From assembly GCF_009733865.1 (NCBI RefSeq), contig NZ_WOFB01000001.1, positions 310,001 to 374,000 of the forward strand: 64,000 nucleotides of DNA, read 5' to 3'. A program made the translations under genes and the position numbers. Source of the stretch: Oceanobacillus salinisoli. Its GTDB lineage: Bacteria; Bacillota; Bacilli; Bacillales; Amphibacillaceae. Below, piece after piece: positions 1-9,518 of this stretch; the stretch's first letter is position 1; each line of letters opens with the position of its first letter. A model generated the notes under the pieces. The model was not told where the DNA came from and made no database searches. It saw only the letters and a list, made by a program, of their open reading frames with translations.

Positions 1-166
1 TTTTGTCCGAGCCCACATCCCGATTATTGAATACCATAATGATTCTTCTAATGATCGCTATGACGAAAATTTACTGGATGTTTATCAAATGCTGCATGAT
101 TTAGGAAATAAAAAAACTAGAGAGCATATTGAAAGTATGGGAATACTGGACGACAGACCTATGTGA
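1..166 (+). CDS. C-terminal fragment of an unidentified protein (5' end outside window)
   Basis: An open frame enters from the left edge (codons begin at base 2) and stops at TGA 164-166, giving about 54 residues that end in GILDDRPM. The tail is hydrophilic and looks helical (LLDVYQMLHDLGNKKTREH), with no membrane segment. I do not recognise the family from this tail alone. It reads in the same direction as the next two genes, with a gap of about 140 bases before the next start. The coding call rests on the unbroken frame and normal-looking composition. Confidence 0.45.
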   Translation, partial: FVRAHIPIIEYHNDSSNDRYDENLLDVYQMLHDLGNKKTREHIESMGILDDRPM

Positions 167-303
167 AAATGTAAGTGAAATATGTTATCTTATATATAGT
201 TGCTCGTCCAATAAATATGGAATACTAAATTTCCTGTCGCATCGAGGTTTAACCCCTTAGAAAAAAAGGAATAGTATGATAAAGAATACTAAGGGGGATA
301 CAC

Positions 304-846
304 ATGAAAAAAATGGCCGTCATTCTAGGTGTTTTATCTGTATGTTTTATCGTCGTTATTTTAAGTATAACGAATGAAACTGCATTACCGGTATCCGCTA
401 AGAATCATCAGCTGATTTCATCTTCACTGGAAAAGGATGAAATGCTGCGAATCAATCATAATAGGCAATTAAACCACGAGGAAATTGTAGTGTTAACCGA
501 TGAGTTTATGGATATATTAGTTCAGGACACAGGAGAAGACTATAAAGTAGCGGACTTTCATACAGTCGAATCGTTGCTTACAGAATTTAAACGTGTAGCC
601 ACTAAAGAAGCTGCTTCTCCTTATGTTGAATATTACTATGAAGAAGAGCCAGATGGATTATATATATTACCAACGGAAACCCCGCCATGGTTTATTGCTG
701 ATAATGACTATGAAATAGAGTATATCAGTGATAATCATGTGAAAATCATACAGGAAAATACAACCGATATGTACGGAGAGTATGTGATAGAAATCGAATT
801 TACATACGATTCCACCTGGAAAATATCCAATATTACACATCGATAG
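304..846 (+). CDS. Hypothetical secreted or membrane-anchored protein
   Basis: 180 residues. An N-terminal hydrophobic helix at about residues 5-23 follows a short KK start, fitting a signal peptide or membrane anchor; no lipobox cysteine is visible. The rest is acidic and rich in Tyr, Glu and Asp, and probably sits outside the membrane. The start is ATG 304, preceded by AAGGGGG at a good distance. It ends five bases before the start proposed for the Nudix gene, so the two are probably cotranscribed. I do not recognise the family and cannot assign a function. Confidence 0.7.
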   Translation: MKKMAVILGVLSVCFIVVILSITNETALPVSAKNHQLISSSLEKDEMLRINHNRQLNHEEIVVLTDEFMDILVQDTGEDYKVADFHTVESLLTEFKRVATKEAASPYVEYYYEEEPDGLYILPTETPPWFIADNDYEIEYISDNHVKIIQENTTDMYGEYVIEIEFTYDSTWKISNITHR

Positions 847-850
847 CAAG

Positions 851-1354
851 TTGGGAAAAAGGCAGTTGAAGTTTTTGAAAACATTTAGAGATTATTACAA
901 TAATGAAGTAACCTTATCCTTTAAGGACCATCCTTTTACAAATAATCCAAAACATGTTTGGGTTATTTGTAAATATCAGAATAACTGGCTCTTAACCAAG
1001 CATAAGGAAAGAGGATTGGAATTTCCTGGAGGCAAAGTGGAAGCAGGAGAGGATTCTGTACAGGCAGCTATCCGTGAAATTAAAGAAGAAACTGGTGGAA
1101 TCGTTGCTAATATACACTATATAGGTCAGTACCATGTAAATGGTAAAAGTGATTCGGTGGTTAAGAGTGTGTATTATGCCGTGATTGACAGGCTGGAAGA
1201 ACAGGAGACCTATTATGAAACCGATGGACCCATTCTCCTAGATAAAATTCCGGCAAATGTTAAATATAATGAACGTTTCAGTTTTATTATGAAAGATCAC
1301 GTACTGGATTATTGTCTGGAACAAATAAAATGTATGTCTAAGATCAGATCATGA
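851..1354 (+). CDS. ytkD: Nudix hydrolase, YtkD family
   Basis: Hydrolyses nucleoside triphosphates or removes pyrophosphate from RNA 5' ends; the B. subtilis relative YtkD is linked to 8-oxo-dGTP clean-up and RNA pyrophosphohydrolase activity. The complete Nudix box lies at about residues 61-83 (GKVEAGE, then REIKEETGG). The flanking stretches FRDYYNNEV, PKHVWVICK and RFSFIMKDHVL match what I recall of YtkD. The start is uncertain: TTG codons at 851, 866 and 875 are all in frame and none has a strong ribosome site; alignment favours 866 or 875. Its position upstream of the ytl transporter and pckA matches B. subtilis. Confidence 0.85.
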   Translation: MGKRQLKFLKTFRDYYNNEVTLSFKDHPFTNNPKHVWVICKYQNNWLLTKHKERGLEFPGGKVEAGEDSVQAAIREIKEETGGIVANIHYIGQYHVNGKSDSVVKSVYYAVIDRLEEQETYYETDGPILLDKIPANVKYNERFSFIMKDHVLDYCLEQIKCMSKIRS

Positions 1355-1394
1355 ATGATTTGGTCTTATTTTTTTCAAAGAATGTATTCCATAT

Positions 1395-1860
1395 TTGATA
1401 TAAACTTTGAACTAATGAAAATTCCCAACGTGATGCTCTCGCTTATACTAATGATTATAGCGTGCTTCATCCGCTCCGGCAGAATACTTACGGTTCGTGG
1501 GCACGACCTAAAGCCTCATCAAGGAAAAGCGTAAGTGCGCCTCTAGTCTTCTATTAACGCTCCTTAGTAGGCTTCCTCGGCGCAAGGGAACAAAGAAGAT
1601 TACTCAAGTAGTAACCGCGCTGCTAAAGTATAGACACGAGTGATAAATGCCCTCTAATGGTTGATATCCCGCTTGCGCTGGTTGATATATGCTTTCTTTG
1701 TGTTGATATTTTGCGTAACGGTCGATATCTGCTTCTTTATGGTCAACCGCGGAAGTCGCAGTGTATTTCCGTGGCGGTAAGTTGGTGCTCCAACATCATT
1801 TAAAGTTAGTTCGCAGTTTATATATATTCCATAACAACAAATTTTTCGAAAAGAAACTAT
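1395..1860. repeat. Dispersed repeat family A, copy 1 (MITE-like)
   Basis: Fills the gap between ytkD and ytlD. The left end contains GATATAAACTTTGAACTAA (1397-1415). The right end, reverse-complemented, contains TATATAAACTGCGAACTAA, so the element has imperfect terminal inverted repeats. The whole block recurs in reverse orientation at 23330-23815, and parts recur at 8466-8838, 11088-11495 and 15305-15570. It has no open frame. It also carries four short GTTGATAT-type repeats at 1660-1730. Confidence 0.8.
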
Positions 1861-1899
1861 TTCAAAGTAAACAAGAAATCGGTGAATTCCGATTTCTTG

Positions 1900-2700
1900 T
1901 TATGTGGTATGCTTGATTAGCCATCCTTCTAGTTTTTCTACTACTTTATACATAATTGCAGCGAGTATGGCGATGATAACGAGGCTTGACATGACGAGAG
2001 TGAAGTCAAATACCTGGAACCCATAAATGATTAAATAACCTAAACCTTGTTTGGAAACTAGATATTCTCCAACAATTACCCCGACCCAGGATAAACCGAC
2101 ATTTACTTTTAACATAGATATCATTGTTGGCATGGTTGCCGGGAACACAGCTTCTTTAAAGCATTGCCATCTTGTTGCCCCAAAGCTCTTTAATACTTTG
2201 GAATAGTTCGGATCGACTTCATTAAAAGCAGAATATACAGTCAATGTTGTAATGACAACGGAAACAAGGAACCCCATCGTAATTATGGCAGAATATCCCG
2301 GACCTAGCGCAACAATGATGATTGGACCAAGTGCCACTTTTGGCATCGCATTTAATACAACAAGATAAGGATCCATAATTTTTGAAAACCGGGTAAAGGA
2401 CCATAACAGCGTGGCAAGAATTACCCCGCCAATAGTACCGATAATGAAGCCTAAAATAGTTTCAAATAACGTGACAGATAAATGGGTAAACATGGAACCA
2501 TTTGAAAATCGTTCAAAAAGTAATTCGAAAATTCGACTTGGCGAACTAAATAGTAGTGGGTCAATCCAATATAATCGACTGGAGAATTCCCATAAAACAA
2601 AGAATGCAAATAGAATGATGAATTGCCACATTGTTACAATGTTGTTTTCCCTTTTGCTTTTCTTTAAATAATTTTCAAATAATTGTTCATCATTCTTCAT
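1900..2700 (-). CDS. ytlD: ABC transporter permease, SsuC/ThiX type
   Basis: 266 residues. Inner-membrane permease of an NMT1/SsuA-type importer. It has an N-terminal transmembrane helix and a binding-protein-dependent permease core with the EAA-like segment around [18 protein letters not shown], which docks on the ATPase. The ATG at 2700 is chosen because GAAGGTGGTG precedes it; the longer frame to 2736 would begin inside the ATPase gene. Its ATG overlaps the TGA of the ATPase gene (ATGA), so the two are translationally coupled. The gene order matches B. subtilis ytlA-ytlC-ytlD. The substrate is not known; relatives carry thiamine precursors or sulfonates. Confidence 0.88.
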   Translation of the reverse strand: MKNDEQLFENYLKKSKRENNIVTMWQFIILFAFFVLWEFSSRLYWIDPLLFSSPSRIFELLFERFSNGSMFTHLSVTLFETILGFIIGTIGGVILATLLWSFTRFSKIMDPYLVVLNAMPKVALGPIIIVALGPGYSAIITMGFLVSVVITTLTVYSAFNEVDPNYSKVLKSFGATRWQCFKEAVFPATMPTMISMLKVNVGLSWVGVIVGEYLVSKQGLGYLIIYGFQVFDFTLVMSSLVIIAILAAIMYKVVEKLEGWLIKHTT

Positions 2701-3473
2701 TTGACACCACCTTCTCTTCTGTCCAGTTCTTCCCAAACCTTGTCAAATAACGGTTGATATTTAGGATGTTTACGGGCATTTAGTGGTGTTGCCTGGCGTA
2801 TTTCGATAGGTACTTCAAACGTTTTGGAAATACTGCCAGGGTTGGAACGCATTACTAAAATTCTGTCACTCATCGCAATCGCCTCACCGATATCATGGGT
2901 AACAAGAATGGCTGTTTTGTGATAATTCTTTAACAGTTTTCCGACTAAATCTTCCAGTTTAAGCTTTGTCTGATAGTCAAGTGCGGAAAAAGGCTCATCC
3001 AGAAGTAGAATTTTAGGATCATTCACGAGAGTCCTAACTAGTGCTGCCCGTTGACGCATGCCCCCGGATAAGGAAGAAGGATAATTATTTTGAACATCTG
3101 TTAATCCTACTTCTTTCAGCATTTTGATTGCTGTATCCTTCCATTCATTTGTAGGTTTTTGATTAATCTTCGGTCCAATCAATACATTGTCAATAATCGT
3201 CTTCCAGGGAAAAAGATAATCTTCTTGAAGCATGTATCCAATCGCAAGTTTTGATTCCTGAATTGGTTTTTCTTCGAGTAAAACCTTTCCTTCCGTTTGT
3301 TTGATGATTCCAGCGATAATTGAAAGTATAGTTGATTTGCCGCACCCACTGGGACCAAGCAATGCAACAAATTCTCCTTCTTTTAAGGAAAAAGATATAT
3401 CTTCCAGTGCTTTTGTATATCCAGTTTTGGAAAAATAGTGGTGTGAAACATGTTCTAAGGTTAGAAATGACAA
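2697..3473 (-). CDS. ytlC: ABC transporter ATP-binding protein
   Basis: 258 residues. Energises the YtlACD importer. Visible motifs are Walker [10 protein letters not shown], the signature LSGGMRQR, Walker B ILLLDEP, and the H-loop THD. The start is TTG 3473, because AAGGAGGG stands eight to nine bases upstream; the longer frame to 3512 has no such site and overlaps the upstream gene. It begins 13 bases after the substrate-binding protein gene and its stop overlaps the permease start, so it is the middle gene of a three-gene operon. Confidence 0.9.
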   Translation of the reverse strand: MSFLTLEHVSHHYFSKTGYTKALEDISFSLKEGEFVALLGPSGCGKSTILSIIAGIIKQTEGKVLLEEKPIQESKLAIGYMLQEDYLFPWKTIIDNVLIGPKINQKPTNEWKDTAIKMLKEVGLTDVQNNYPSSLSGGMRQRAALVRTLVNDPKILLLDEPFSALDYQTKLKLEDLVGKLLKNYHKTAILVTHDIGEAIAMSDRILVMRSNPGSISKTFEVPIEIRQATPLNARKHPKYQPLFDKVWEELDRREGGVK

Positions 3474-3486
3474 CGTATTTCCCTCC

Positions 3487-4476
3487 TTAGTTATTAATAA
3501 CTTCTTCAGCAAAGTCTGTGTTTACCAGCTCTTCATATGGGACATCTTCTGGAAGTTCTCCGGCTTCATCCATAATTTCTTTTAATTGCTCCCACTCTTG
3601 TTGATCCAAAATTGGATCAGTTGCAAAGGAATCCTGATTCTTATAACGGTCAATGGAGGATGCTAATAATTCAACATCTGTATCTTCAAAGAATGGAGAA
3701 ACAGTTTCGGCAATCGTTTCTGCATCATTTTCCTGTACCCATTGCTGTGCTTTGTATAGTGCTCGGGTAAATTTTAAGACTGCTTCTTTGTTGTCATCCA
3801 AATAGCTCTGCTTTGCCATAAATCCGGTATAAGGTACGGTTCCTGATTCTTCTCCAAAAGAAGCAACAATATGTCCAGTTCCTTCTCGTTCAAATACACT
3901 TGCTGTTGGTTCGAATAATTGTACATATTCATAATCCCCTGAAGCAAATGCACTTGGTATGTTTGCAAAATCGACACTTTGATCCAGGTTTACATCTTCA
4001 TGTGGATCAATTCCGTGCTTTTTCAAAACATATTCACCAACCATTTGTGGCATTCCACCAACACGCTGGCCTAGAAAGTTGCTCCCTTTTAAGTCATCCC
4101 AGTTAAAGTCAGGTTTTGGTTTCTTAGCTACCAAAAATGTCCCATCTGTTTGTGTTAACTGGGCAAAATTAATGGCATAATCTCTGGAATCCTGTGCGTA
4201 CACATAGATGGATGTTTCCGCACCCACTAATGCAATATCCGCACCATCTGACAATAGGGTAGTCATTGTCGTGTCGCCACCCCATGTAGTTTGCAGATCA
4301 ACTTCCAATCCTTCCTCCTCAAAGAATCCATGTTCTAATGCAACATACATTGGTGTATAAAAGACCGATCTCGTTACTTCAGCTAAGCTTATTTTTGTTG
4401 TCCCGTTTGAACTGCAAGCCGATAGAAAGATAAGCAATCCAATCGAAAATAAAGCGAAAAATCTAATCTTTCTCAT
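3487..4476 (-). CDS. ytlA: ABC transporter substrate-binding lipoprotein, NMT1/THI5-like
   Basis: 329 residues. Captures the substrate outside the cell for YtlC/YtlD. The signal peptide ends in the lipobox LSAC at about residue 20, so the mature protein is lipid-anchored at Cys. The segment VFYTPMYVALEHGFFEEEGL is typical of the NMT1/THI5 and SsuA periplasmic-binding fold. The start is ATG 4476 behind GAAAGGG; the longer GTG frame at 4494 would include its own ribosome site. First gene of the ytlA-C-D operon. The ligand cannot be read from the sequence; a pyrimidine thiamine precursor or a sulfonate are the obvious candidates. Confidence 0.87.
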   Translation of the reverse strand: MRKIRFFALFSIGLLIFLSACSSNGTTKISLAEVTRSVFYTPMYVALEHGFFEEEGLEVDLQTTWGGDTTMTTLLSDGADIALVGAETSIYVYAQDSRDYAINFAQLTQTDGTFLVAKKPKPDFNWDDLKGSNFLGQRVGGMPQMVGEYVLKKHGIDPHEDVNLDQSVDFANIPSAFASGDYEYVQLFEPTASVFEREGTGHIVASFGEESGTVPYTGFMAKQSYLDDNKEAVLKFTRALYKAQQWVQENDAETIAETVSPFFEDTDVELLASSIDRYKNQDSFATDPILDQQEWEQLKEIMDEAGELPEDVPYEELVNTDFAEEVINN

Positions 4477-4816
4477 GTCATTCGACCCTTTCACGTTAAG
4501 ATAATCTTACTTAAAATAGATTATGTTTGGGCGAAAAATGTGTGAATGCCTAGATGAATTTTTGGAGCAGAGAGGGGAAGGGTGGAGAATCACCGAAAAA
4601 GAGGAGGGAAATCTAAAGTTTAGTGGAAACCCCAAAGGTCGATTAGAAAAACAATGTATTAGCTAAATGTTAAGCTCTACAAACGAAAAAATACCGGTCT
4701 CCATTCAGAGACCGGCTGTCAGCATGTTACTGTACTATTAGTTTTCACTCATATAAATAAATCCTTTTGGGATGAGGAAATAAATTTATTTGGTTCAATA
4801 ATAAATGGAACCTTTT
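4477..4816. other. Intergenic region between pckA and ytlA
   Basis: 340 bases with no credible gene. Besides the pckA terminator at 4684-4716 it should hold the ytlA promoter on the minus strand. I see no riboswitch here; in particular no clear THI-box, which would have supported a thiamine-precursor role for the transporter. Confidence 0.5.
4684..4716 (-). terminator. Rho-independent terminator of pckA
   Basis: On the minus strand CCGGTCTC (4715-4708) and GAGACCGG (4701-4694) form a perfect 8-bp stem with a 6-base loop, followed by TATTTTTTCG. It lies about 100 bases after the pckA stop. Confidence 0.85.
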
Positions 4817-6403
4817 TTACCCTTTATACAATGGTCCTGCTTGCCTGATATCTTCAGACGCTTCGGTGAATTTCATGAAATTATGATGGAATTTCAATGA
4901 AAGATCTTTTGCAGTAAGATCATAGGCTTCTTTATCTTCCCAGGTTTGTTTAGGAATTAGCACTTCATCTGGAACGCCTGGAATATGAAGCGGAATTTCC
5001 AGCCCGAATATTTCATCTGTAACTGTTTCAACATTGTTTAATTCACCTTCAAGTGCAGAATGAACCATTGCACGTGTATGAGAAAGTTTCATGCGCTTCC
5101 CAACACCATAAGATCCACCAGTCCAGCCTGTGTTAACAAGAAATACATTGGTATTGTACTGGTCAATTTTTTCGCCAAGCATTTCCGCATATTTGGATGG
5201 AGCTAACGGCAAAAATGGTGAACCGAAGCAGGCTGAGAATGTAGCTTGTGGTTCTGTTACACCACGCTCTGTACCTGCTAATTTACTTGTGTAACCACTT
5301 AAAAAATGGTACATGGCCTGCTCTTTTGTTAGTTTACTAATTGGTGGTAATGTTCCAGATGCATCTGCCGTTAAAAATATGATCGCATTTGGATGACCAG
5401 CAACACTTGGTGTCACAATGTTATTTATATTTTCCAACGGATATGCTGCTCTTGTATTTTCTGTTAAAGATGTGTCATTATAATCCGGCAGTCGTGTTTC
5501 TTCATTTAATATTACGTTTTCCAGTACGGAACCAAACCGAATCGCATGATAAATCTGTGGTTCCTTTTCTTCTGATAAGTTAATGCATTTTGCATAGCAG
5601 CCACCTTCGATATTGAAAACTCCATTTGGTCCCCATCCATGCTCATCATCACCAATTAGGCGGCGATAAGGATCTGCGGAAAGTGTCGTTTTTCCAGTAC
5701 CTGAAAGTCCAAAGAAAAGAGCAACATCTCCTTCCTGACCAACATTTGCTGAGCAGTGCATGGATAATACATCACGTTGTGGGAGCAGATAATTCATGAT
5801 GGAGAAAACGGATTTTTTAATCTCCCCAGCATATTCTGTCCCACCAATTAAAATGACACGTTTTTTAAAAGAAATGATGATAAACGTTTCCGAATTCGTT
5901 CCATCGACAGCTGGGTCTGCTTTGAAATTCGGTGCAGAAATTACCGTAAATTCACTTTGGTGATTTTCTAACTCCATATCTGTTGGTGTAATGAATAATT
6001 GACGGGAAAACAGGTTATGCCATGCATACTCATTAATAACCTGGATTGGCAAGCGGTACTTTTTATCTGCTCCTGCAAATCCTTTAAAAGAAAAAATTTC
6101 GTCTTTCTCTTTTAAATAGTCAACGACTTTTTGATACAAGTTATCAAAGTATTCTTCTTCAATTGATTGGTTAACTGGACCCCAATCAATAAATTTTTCG
6201 CAAACTTCATCTTTTACTATAAATTTATCTTTAGGAGATCGCCCTGTATAGGTACCTGTTGTTGCCCGAACGGCTCCTGTTTCAGATAGAACAGCTTCTT
6301 TTCGGCCTAGGATTCGTTCCACTAACTGTGGCACTGATAAATTCTCTTTGATGTTTTTGTGAATGTAAAGATCCTTTAACAATGTTCTTTCCACCATTTT
6401 CAT
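4817..6403 (-). CDS. pckA: Phosphoenolpyruvate carboxykinase (ATP)
   Basis: 528 residues, normal length for the ATP-type enzyme. Converts oxaloacetate plus ATP to phosphoenolpyruvate plus CO2, the first step of gluconeogenesis, in the cytosol. The kinase loop GLSGTGKTT is at 232-240, and the metal-binding GDDEHGW at 251-257. The conserved RSPKDKF lies near 55 and the substrate-binding YAWHN and SANVG segments are present. The start is ATG 6403 with AGGAG upstream. It is divergent from metK, as in B. subtilis, separated by 0.8 kb of leader and repeat sequence. Confidence 0.97.
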   Translation of the reverse strand: MKMVERTLLKDLYIHKNIKENLSVPQLVERILGRKEAVLSETGAVRATTGTYTGRSPKDKFIVKDEVCEKFIDWGPVNQSIEEEYFDNLYQKVVDYLKEKDEIFSFKGFAGADKKYRLPIQVINEYAWHNLFSRQLFITPTDMELENHQSEFTVISAPNFKADPAVDGTNSETFIIISFKKRVILIGGTEYAGEIKKSVFSIMNYLLPQRDVLSMHCSANVGQEGDVALFFGLSGTGKTTLSADPYRRLIGDDEHGWGPNGVFNIEGGCYAKCINLSEEKEPQIYHAIRFGSVLENVILNEETRLPDYNDTSLTENTRAAYPLENINNIVTPSVAGHPNAIIFLTADASGTLPPISKLTKEQAMYHFLSGYTSKLAGTERGVTEPQATFSACFGSPFLPLAPSKYAEMLGEKIDQYNTNVFLVNTGWTGGSYGVGKRMKLSHTRAMVHSALEGELNNVETVTDEIFGLEIPLHIPGVPDEVLIPKQTWEDKEAYDLTAKDLSLKFHHNFMKFTEASEDIRQAGPLYKG

Positions 6404-6589
6404 TTGTTTCTCCTGCCTTTTTTTGATGGGTTACATGCGTATAAATAACAATCCACCATATATTTTACTTGATTTGTTTATTAGTATAACACATTTATAA
6501 AAATAGTCCATACTATTTGTAGTTAAATTTTGTAAATTTATACTCAAAAATAATATTGATTTTTTTACCTAATTAATTGACTGTAAGAA

Positions 6590-6722
6590 ACAAGCTTCAA
6601 GAATGAGAAGAGAGGGGCTGTAGCCAGTAAATTCCTGATTCCTTCAGTGGCCTTTAGGTCATACCCTTATGGTACTAACAATTAGTGGGGAAAGAAAAAT
6701 CCACTGATTGAAAGTCATTTTA
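6590..6722 (+). repeat. Dispersed repeat family B, degenerate copy
   Basis: Contains the family landmarks CTTCAAGAATGA, TAGCCAGTAAATTCCTGATTC, AATTAGTGGGG and CCACTGATTGAA in order, matching copies at 18733, 31407, 42873 and 60434. The 5' CACGTGATTAACTGGCTG half is lost. Confidence 0.6.
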
Positions 6723-6847
6723 TGAATTCGAATTTCTATTTCTGACTAAAAATTTAGGTTCATTTCGTAAAGAAGCAATGGGCCGGCCCTAATCTTCGTT
6801 ACTAAAAATAACAGTTTCATTTATATAAGTATGCCCATATAAAACTG

Positions 6848-6876
6848 TTGACATTAACAGTATGTTTCGTTACGAT
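6848..6876 (+). promoter_or_regulatory. Sigma-A type promoter of metK
   Basis: TTGACA at 6848-6853, a 17-base spacer, then TACGAT at 6871-6876. Transcription would start near 6883, about 12 bases before the first stem of the SAM riboswitch. Confidence 0.75.
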
Positions 6877-6894
6877 AAACTTCGAACGGATACT

Positions 6895-7050
6895 CTCTTA
6901 TTCAGAGTTGGTGGAGGGACAGACCCTATGAAGCCCAGCAACCATCACTACCCGTGAAAAGGTGCTTACCTGAAGCAAGGATAATTCCTTGGACAATAAG
7001 AGTGAAAGGACCGGTACCCCTTTCCTCATTAGAAGGAATGGGATTTTTTA
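6895..7050 (+). ncRNA. SAM riboswitch (S-box) with its terminator
   Basis: The closing stem pairs CTCTTATT (6895-6902) with AATAAGAG (6995-7002). Between them are the conserved S-box segments GAGGGACAGACCC, GAAGCCCAGCAACC, AAGGTGC and ACCTGAAGCAAGG. The hairpin that follows, CCCCTTTCCT against AGAAGGAATGGG (about 7016-7042) with a run of six T, is the terminator. When S-adenosylmethionine binds, transcription should stop before metK. Confidence 0.95.
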
Positions 7051-7212
7051 CTTTAATGAAGAAATTCTTGCTCTTTATTGTATAAAAAACATCGGCTTTT
7101 CCAATGCTTAATATAGATAAAATATAGCAGAACAGAAATGCCTGAGGTGTACTTTTATTATGCATGAATGAATAGAGTTCCGTAACATCGATTAAAGGAG
7201 AGAATGAGCCTA

Positions 7213-8409
7213 ATGGCTGAAAATCGTCGTTTATTTACATCTGAATCTGTAACAGAGGGGCATCCGGATAAAATGTCTGATCAAATTTCCGATGCTATCT
7301 TAGATGAAATTTTAAAAGAGGATCCAAATGCCCGTGTGGCATGTGAAACAACTGTAACTACAGGACTAGTATTGGTAGCTGGTGAAATTTCAACCGATAC
7401 ATATGTGGATATTCCAGCAATCGTAAGACAAACCGTAAAAGAGATTGGCTATACACGTGCAAAATACGGCTTTGATTCTGATACCTGTGCAGTACTGACT
7501 GCAATTGATGAACAATCACCTGACATTGCAATGGGTGTGGACAAGGCACTGGAAACACGTGAAGGTAAAATAAGTGATGAGGCAATCGCTGCAATTGGTG
7601 CAGGAGACCAGGGTCTAATGTTTGGCTATGCTTGTGATGAAACAGAAGAGCTCATGCCACTGCCGATTTCACTGGCACATAAGCTATCCAAGCGCCTAGC
7701 AGATGTGCGTAAGGAGAATGTGGTGGATTACTTACGTCCGGATGGGAAAACACAGGTAACAGTCGAATATGATGAGAATAATAGACCAATACGTATCGAT
7801 ACGATTGTTATCTCAACACAGCATCATCCGGAAGTGTCGCAGGAACAAATTGAAAAAGATTTGAAAGAACAAGTGATTCAACCAGTTGTTCCTGCTGAAT
7901 TATTGGATGAACACACGAAATACTTTATTAACCCAACAGGCCGATTTGTTGTTGGTGGACCACAAGGGGATGTTGGTTTAACAGGGCGTAAAATCATTGT
8001 TGATACATATGGTGGCTATGCTCGTCACGGTGGGGGAGCTTTTAGTGGGAAAGACTCTACCAAAGTGGACCGCTCTGCTGCATATGCTGCACGTTATGTG
8101 GCAAAAAATATCGTTGCAGCCGGACTTGCCAAATCTTGTGAGGTCCAATTAGCTTATGCCATTGGAGTGGCTGAACCAGTTTCTATTTCTATTGATACAT
8201 TTGGGACCGGCAAAGTATCTGAAGTGGATTTAGTGCATGCTGTTCGTGAATTATTTGATCTCCGTCCAGCAGGAATTATTAGTATGCTTGATTTACGAAA
8301 ACCAATTTTTAAAAACACGGCTGCTTATGGTCACTTCGGAAGAACCGATATTCAATTCCCTTGGGAAATGACGGATAAAGTGGAAGAATTAAAAGCCTTA
8401 GTAAAATAA
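7213..8409 (+). CDS. metK: S-adenosylmethionine synthase
   Basis: 398 residues from this start. Makes S-adenosylmethionine from methionine and ATP in the cytosol. It has the ATP-binding TEGHPDK (14-20), the signature [11 protein letters not shown] and the glycine-rich [16 protein letters not shown] loop. There are two possible ATG starts: 7204 is three bases from AAAGGAG and so very close, while 7213 is twelve bases away. The second gives [12 protein letters not shown], which fits family N-termini better. It is under SAM-riboswitch control, so its product represses its own synthesis. Confidence 0.96.
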   Translation: MAENRRLFTSESVTEGHPDKMSDQISDAILDEILKEDPNARVACETTVTTGLVLVAGEISTDTYVDIPAIVRQTVKEIGYTRAKYGFDSDTCAVLTAIDEQSPDIAMGVDKALETREGKISDEAIAAIGAGDQGLMFGYACDETEELMPLPISLAHKLSKRLADVRKENVVDYLRPDGKTQVTVEYDENNRPIRIDTIVISTQHHPEVSQEQIEKDLKEQVIQPVVPAELLDEHTKYFINPTGRFVVGGPQGDVGLTGRKIIVDTYGGYARHGGGAFSGKDSTKVDRSAAYAARYVAKNIVAAGLAKSCEVQLAYAIGVAEPVSISIDTFGTGKVSEVDLVHAVRELFDLRPAGIISMLDLRKPIFKNTAAYGHFGRTDIQFPWEMTDKVEELKALVK

Positions 8410-8423
8410 CTTTTTTTAAAATT

Positions 8424-8463
8424 TAAGTCACTTCGCTCACAAAGGAGCTAGGTGACTTTTTTA
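8424..8463 (+). terminator. Terminator of metK
   Basis: AAGTCAC at about 8425 pairs with GGTGACTT (8450-8458) and is followed by TTTTTATT. Confidence 0.75.
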
Positions 8464-8465
8464 TT

Positions 8466-8838
8466 AAGTTTCTTTTCGTAAAGTTTGTTGTTATGAATTT
8501 ATATAAACTGCGAACTAACTTTAAATGATGTTGGAGCACCAACTTACCGCTACGGAAATACACTACGACTTCCGCGGGCGACCATAAAGACTAATGAAAA
8601 TTCCTATGGTGATGCTCTCGCTTGTTCTAATGATGATAGCTACTTTATTCGCTCCGGCATAATACTTACAGGTCGTGGGCACGACCTAAAACCTCATAAA
8701 GGAAAACCGTAAGTGCGCCTCTAGTCTTCTATTAACGCTTCGTAGTAGCCTTCCTCGGCGCACAGGAGTTTATATTAAATGCGACATTAAATTTCCATTT
8801 AAAAGCAACAATCTTTTAGAAAACAGCCTTTATCAGTG
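8466..8838. repeat. Dispersed repeat family A, copy 2 (rearranged)
   Basis: Begins with TTTCTTTTCGTAAAGTTTGT and TATATAAACTGCGAACTAAC like one end of copy 1. At about 8592 it jumps directly to the other end sequence (GACTAATGAAAATTCC) in inverted order, and it finishes with an outer end (AAGCAACAATCTTTTAGAAA, near 8812) that recurs at 30226-30283. It therefore looks like an internally rearranged or composite copy. It fills the metK-ytoA gap and has no gene. Confidence 0.7.
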
Positions 8839-8884
8839 AAATAAATTGCCACCAAGCAACATGTACCTGCCTAATAACACCACT

Positions 8885-9406
8885 TTATTTTCCTAAATCT
8901 GTATGATCTTTATAATACTGCCCTTTTTCCACGTACGATTTTCTCACACGTTCCATTTCGGCATAATCTGCTTCCGTTAATTTTCGGACAACTTTGGCCG
9001 GGCGTCCCATAACCAGTGTGTGTGGTGGGATTTTCTTTCCAGGGGGAACAAGGCTTCCTGCTCCAACGAATGCATTTTCTCCGATTTCTGCGCCATCCAA
9101 AATTTGGGAGCCCATACCAACCAGTGCATTTTTCCGGACAACCGCAGAGTGCAAAGTAACCTGGTGACCTACAGTAACATCATCCTCAACAATTAATGGA
9201 TTGTTTGGGCTTTGATGAAGCATGGACAAATCTTGTATACTTACTCGTTTTCCGATATGAGTTGGTGCAACATCCCCACGAATAACGGTTTTAAACCAAA
9301 TACTGGACTCTTCATCAATCGTGACATCTCCAATGATAACCGCATCTTTGGCAATAAATACGGAGTCATGAATATTTGGTTTCATTCCCTTATAGTCTCC
9401 AATCAT
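8885..9406 (-). CDS. ytoA: Gamma-carbonic-anhydrase-like left-handed beta-helix protein
   Basis: 173 residues of hexapeptide repeats, predicted to form a left-handed beta-helix trimer. Three histidines in the expected metal positions are visible: SMLHQS and then GHQVTLHS. The end PPGKKIPPHTLVMGRPAKVVRKL is typical of YtoA/YrdA-type gamma carbonic anhydrases. Whether it hydrates CO2 or is only a structural relative cannot be told. The start is ATG 9406 behind AGGAGGAGAAATG. It is divergent from ytpB, as in B. subtilis. Confidence 0.88.
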   Translation of the reverse strand: MIGDYKGMKPNIHDSVFIAKDAVIIGDVTIDEESSIWFKTVIRGDVAPTHIGKRVSIQDLSMLHQSPNNPLIVEDDVTVGHQVTLHSAVVRKNALVGMGSQILDGAEIGENAFVGAGSLVPPGKKIPPHTLVMGRPAKVVRKLTEADYAEMERVRKSYVEKGQYYKDHTDLGK

Positions 9407-9518
9407 GGATCATTTCTCCTCCTATTATCTATTTATATATTTTTAAATGTTCTGCTATGTTGATATAATAAGTATAGCAAACAATTAGGATTGGAAAAAA
9501 GTGATTGGAGGAAACACT

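Noticed and set aside
1385-1833. TATTCCATA on both sides of family A copy 1 as a 9-base target duplication
   Set aside because: Similarity between copies continues through these bases (ATGGAAT also flanks other copies), so they belong to the element ends.
4500-4816. THI-box riboswitch before ytlA
   Set aside because: The conserved CUGAGA and ACCUGAUC segments are not present.
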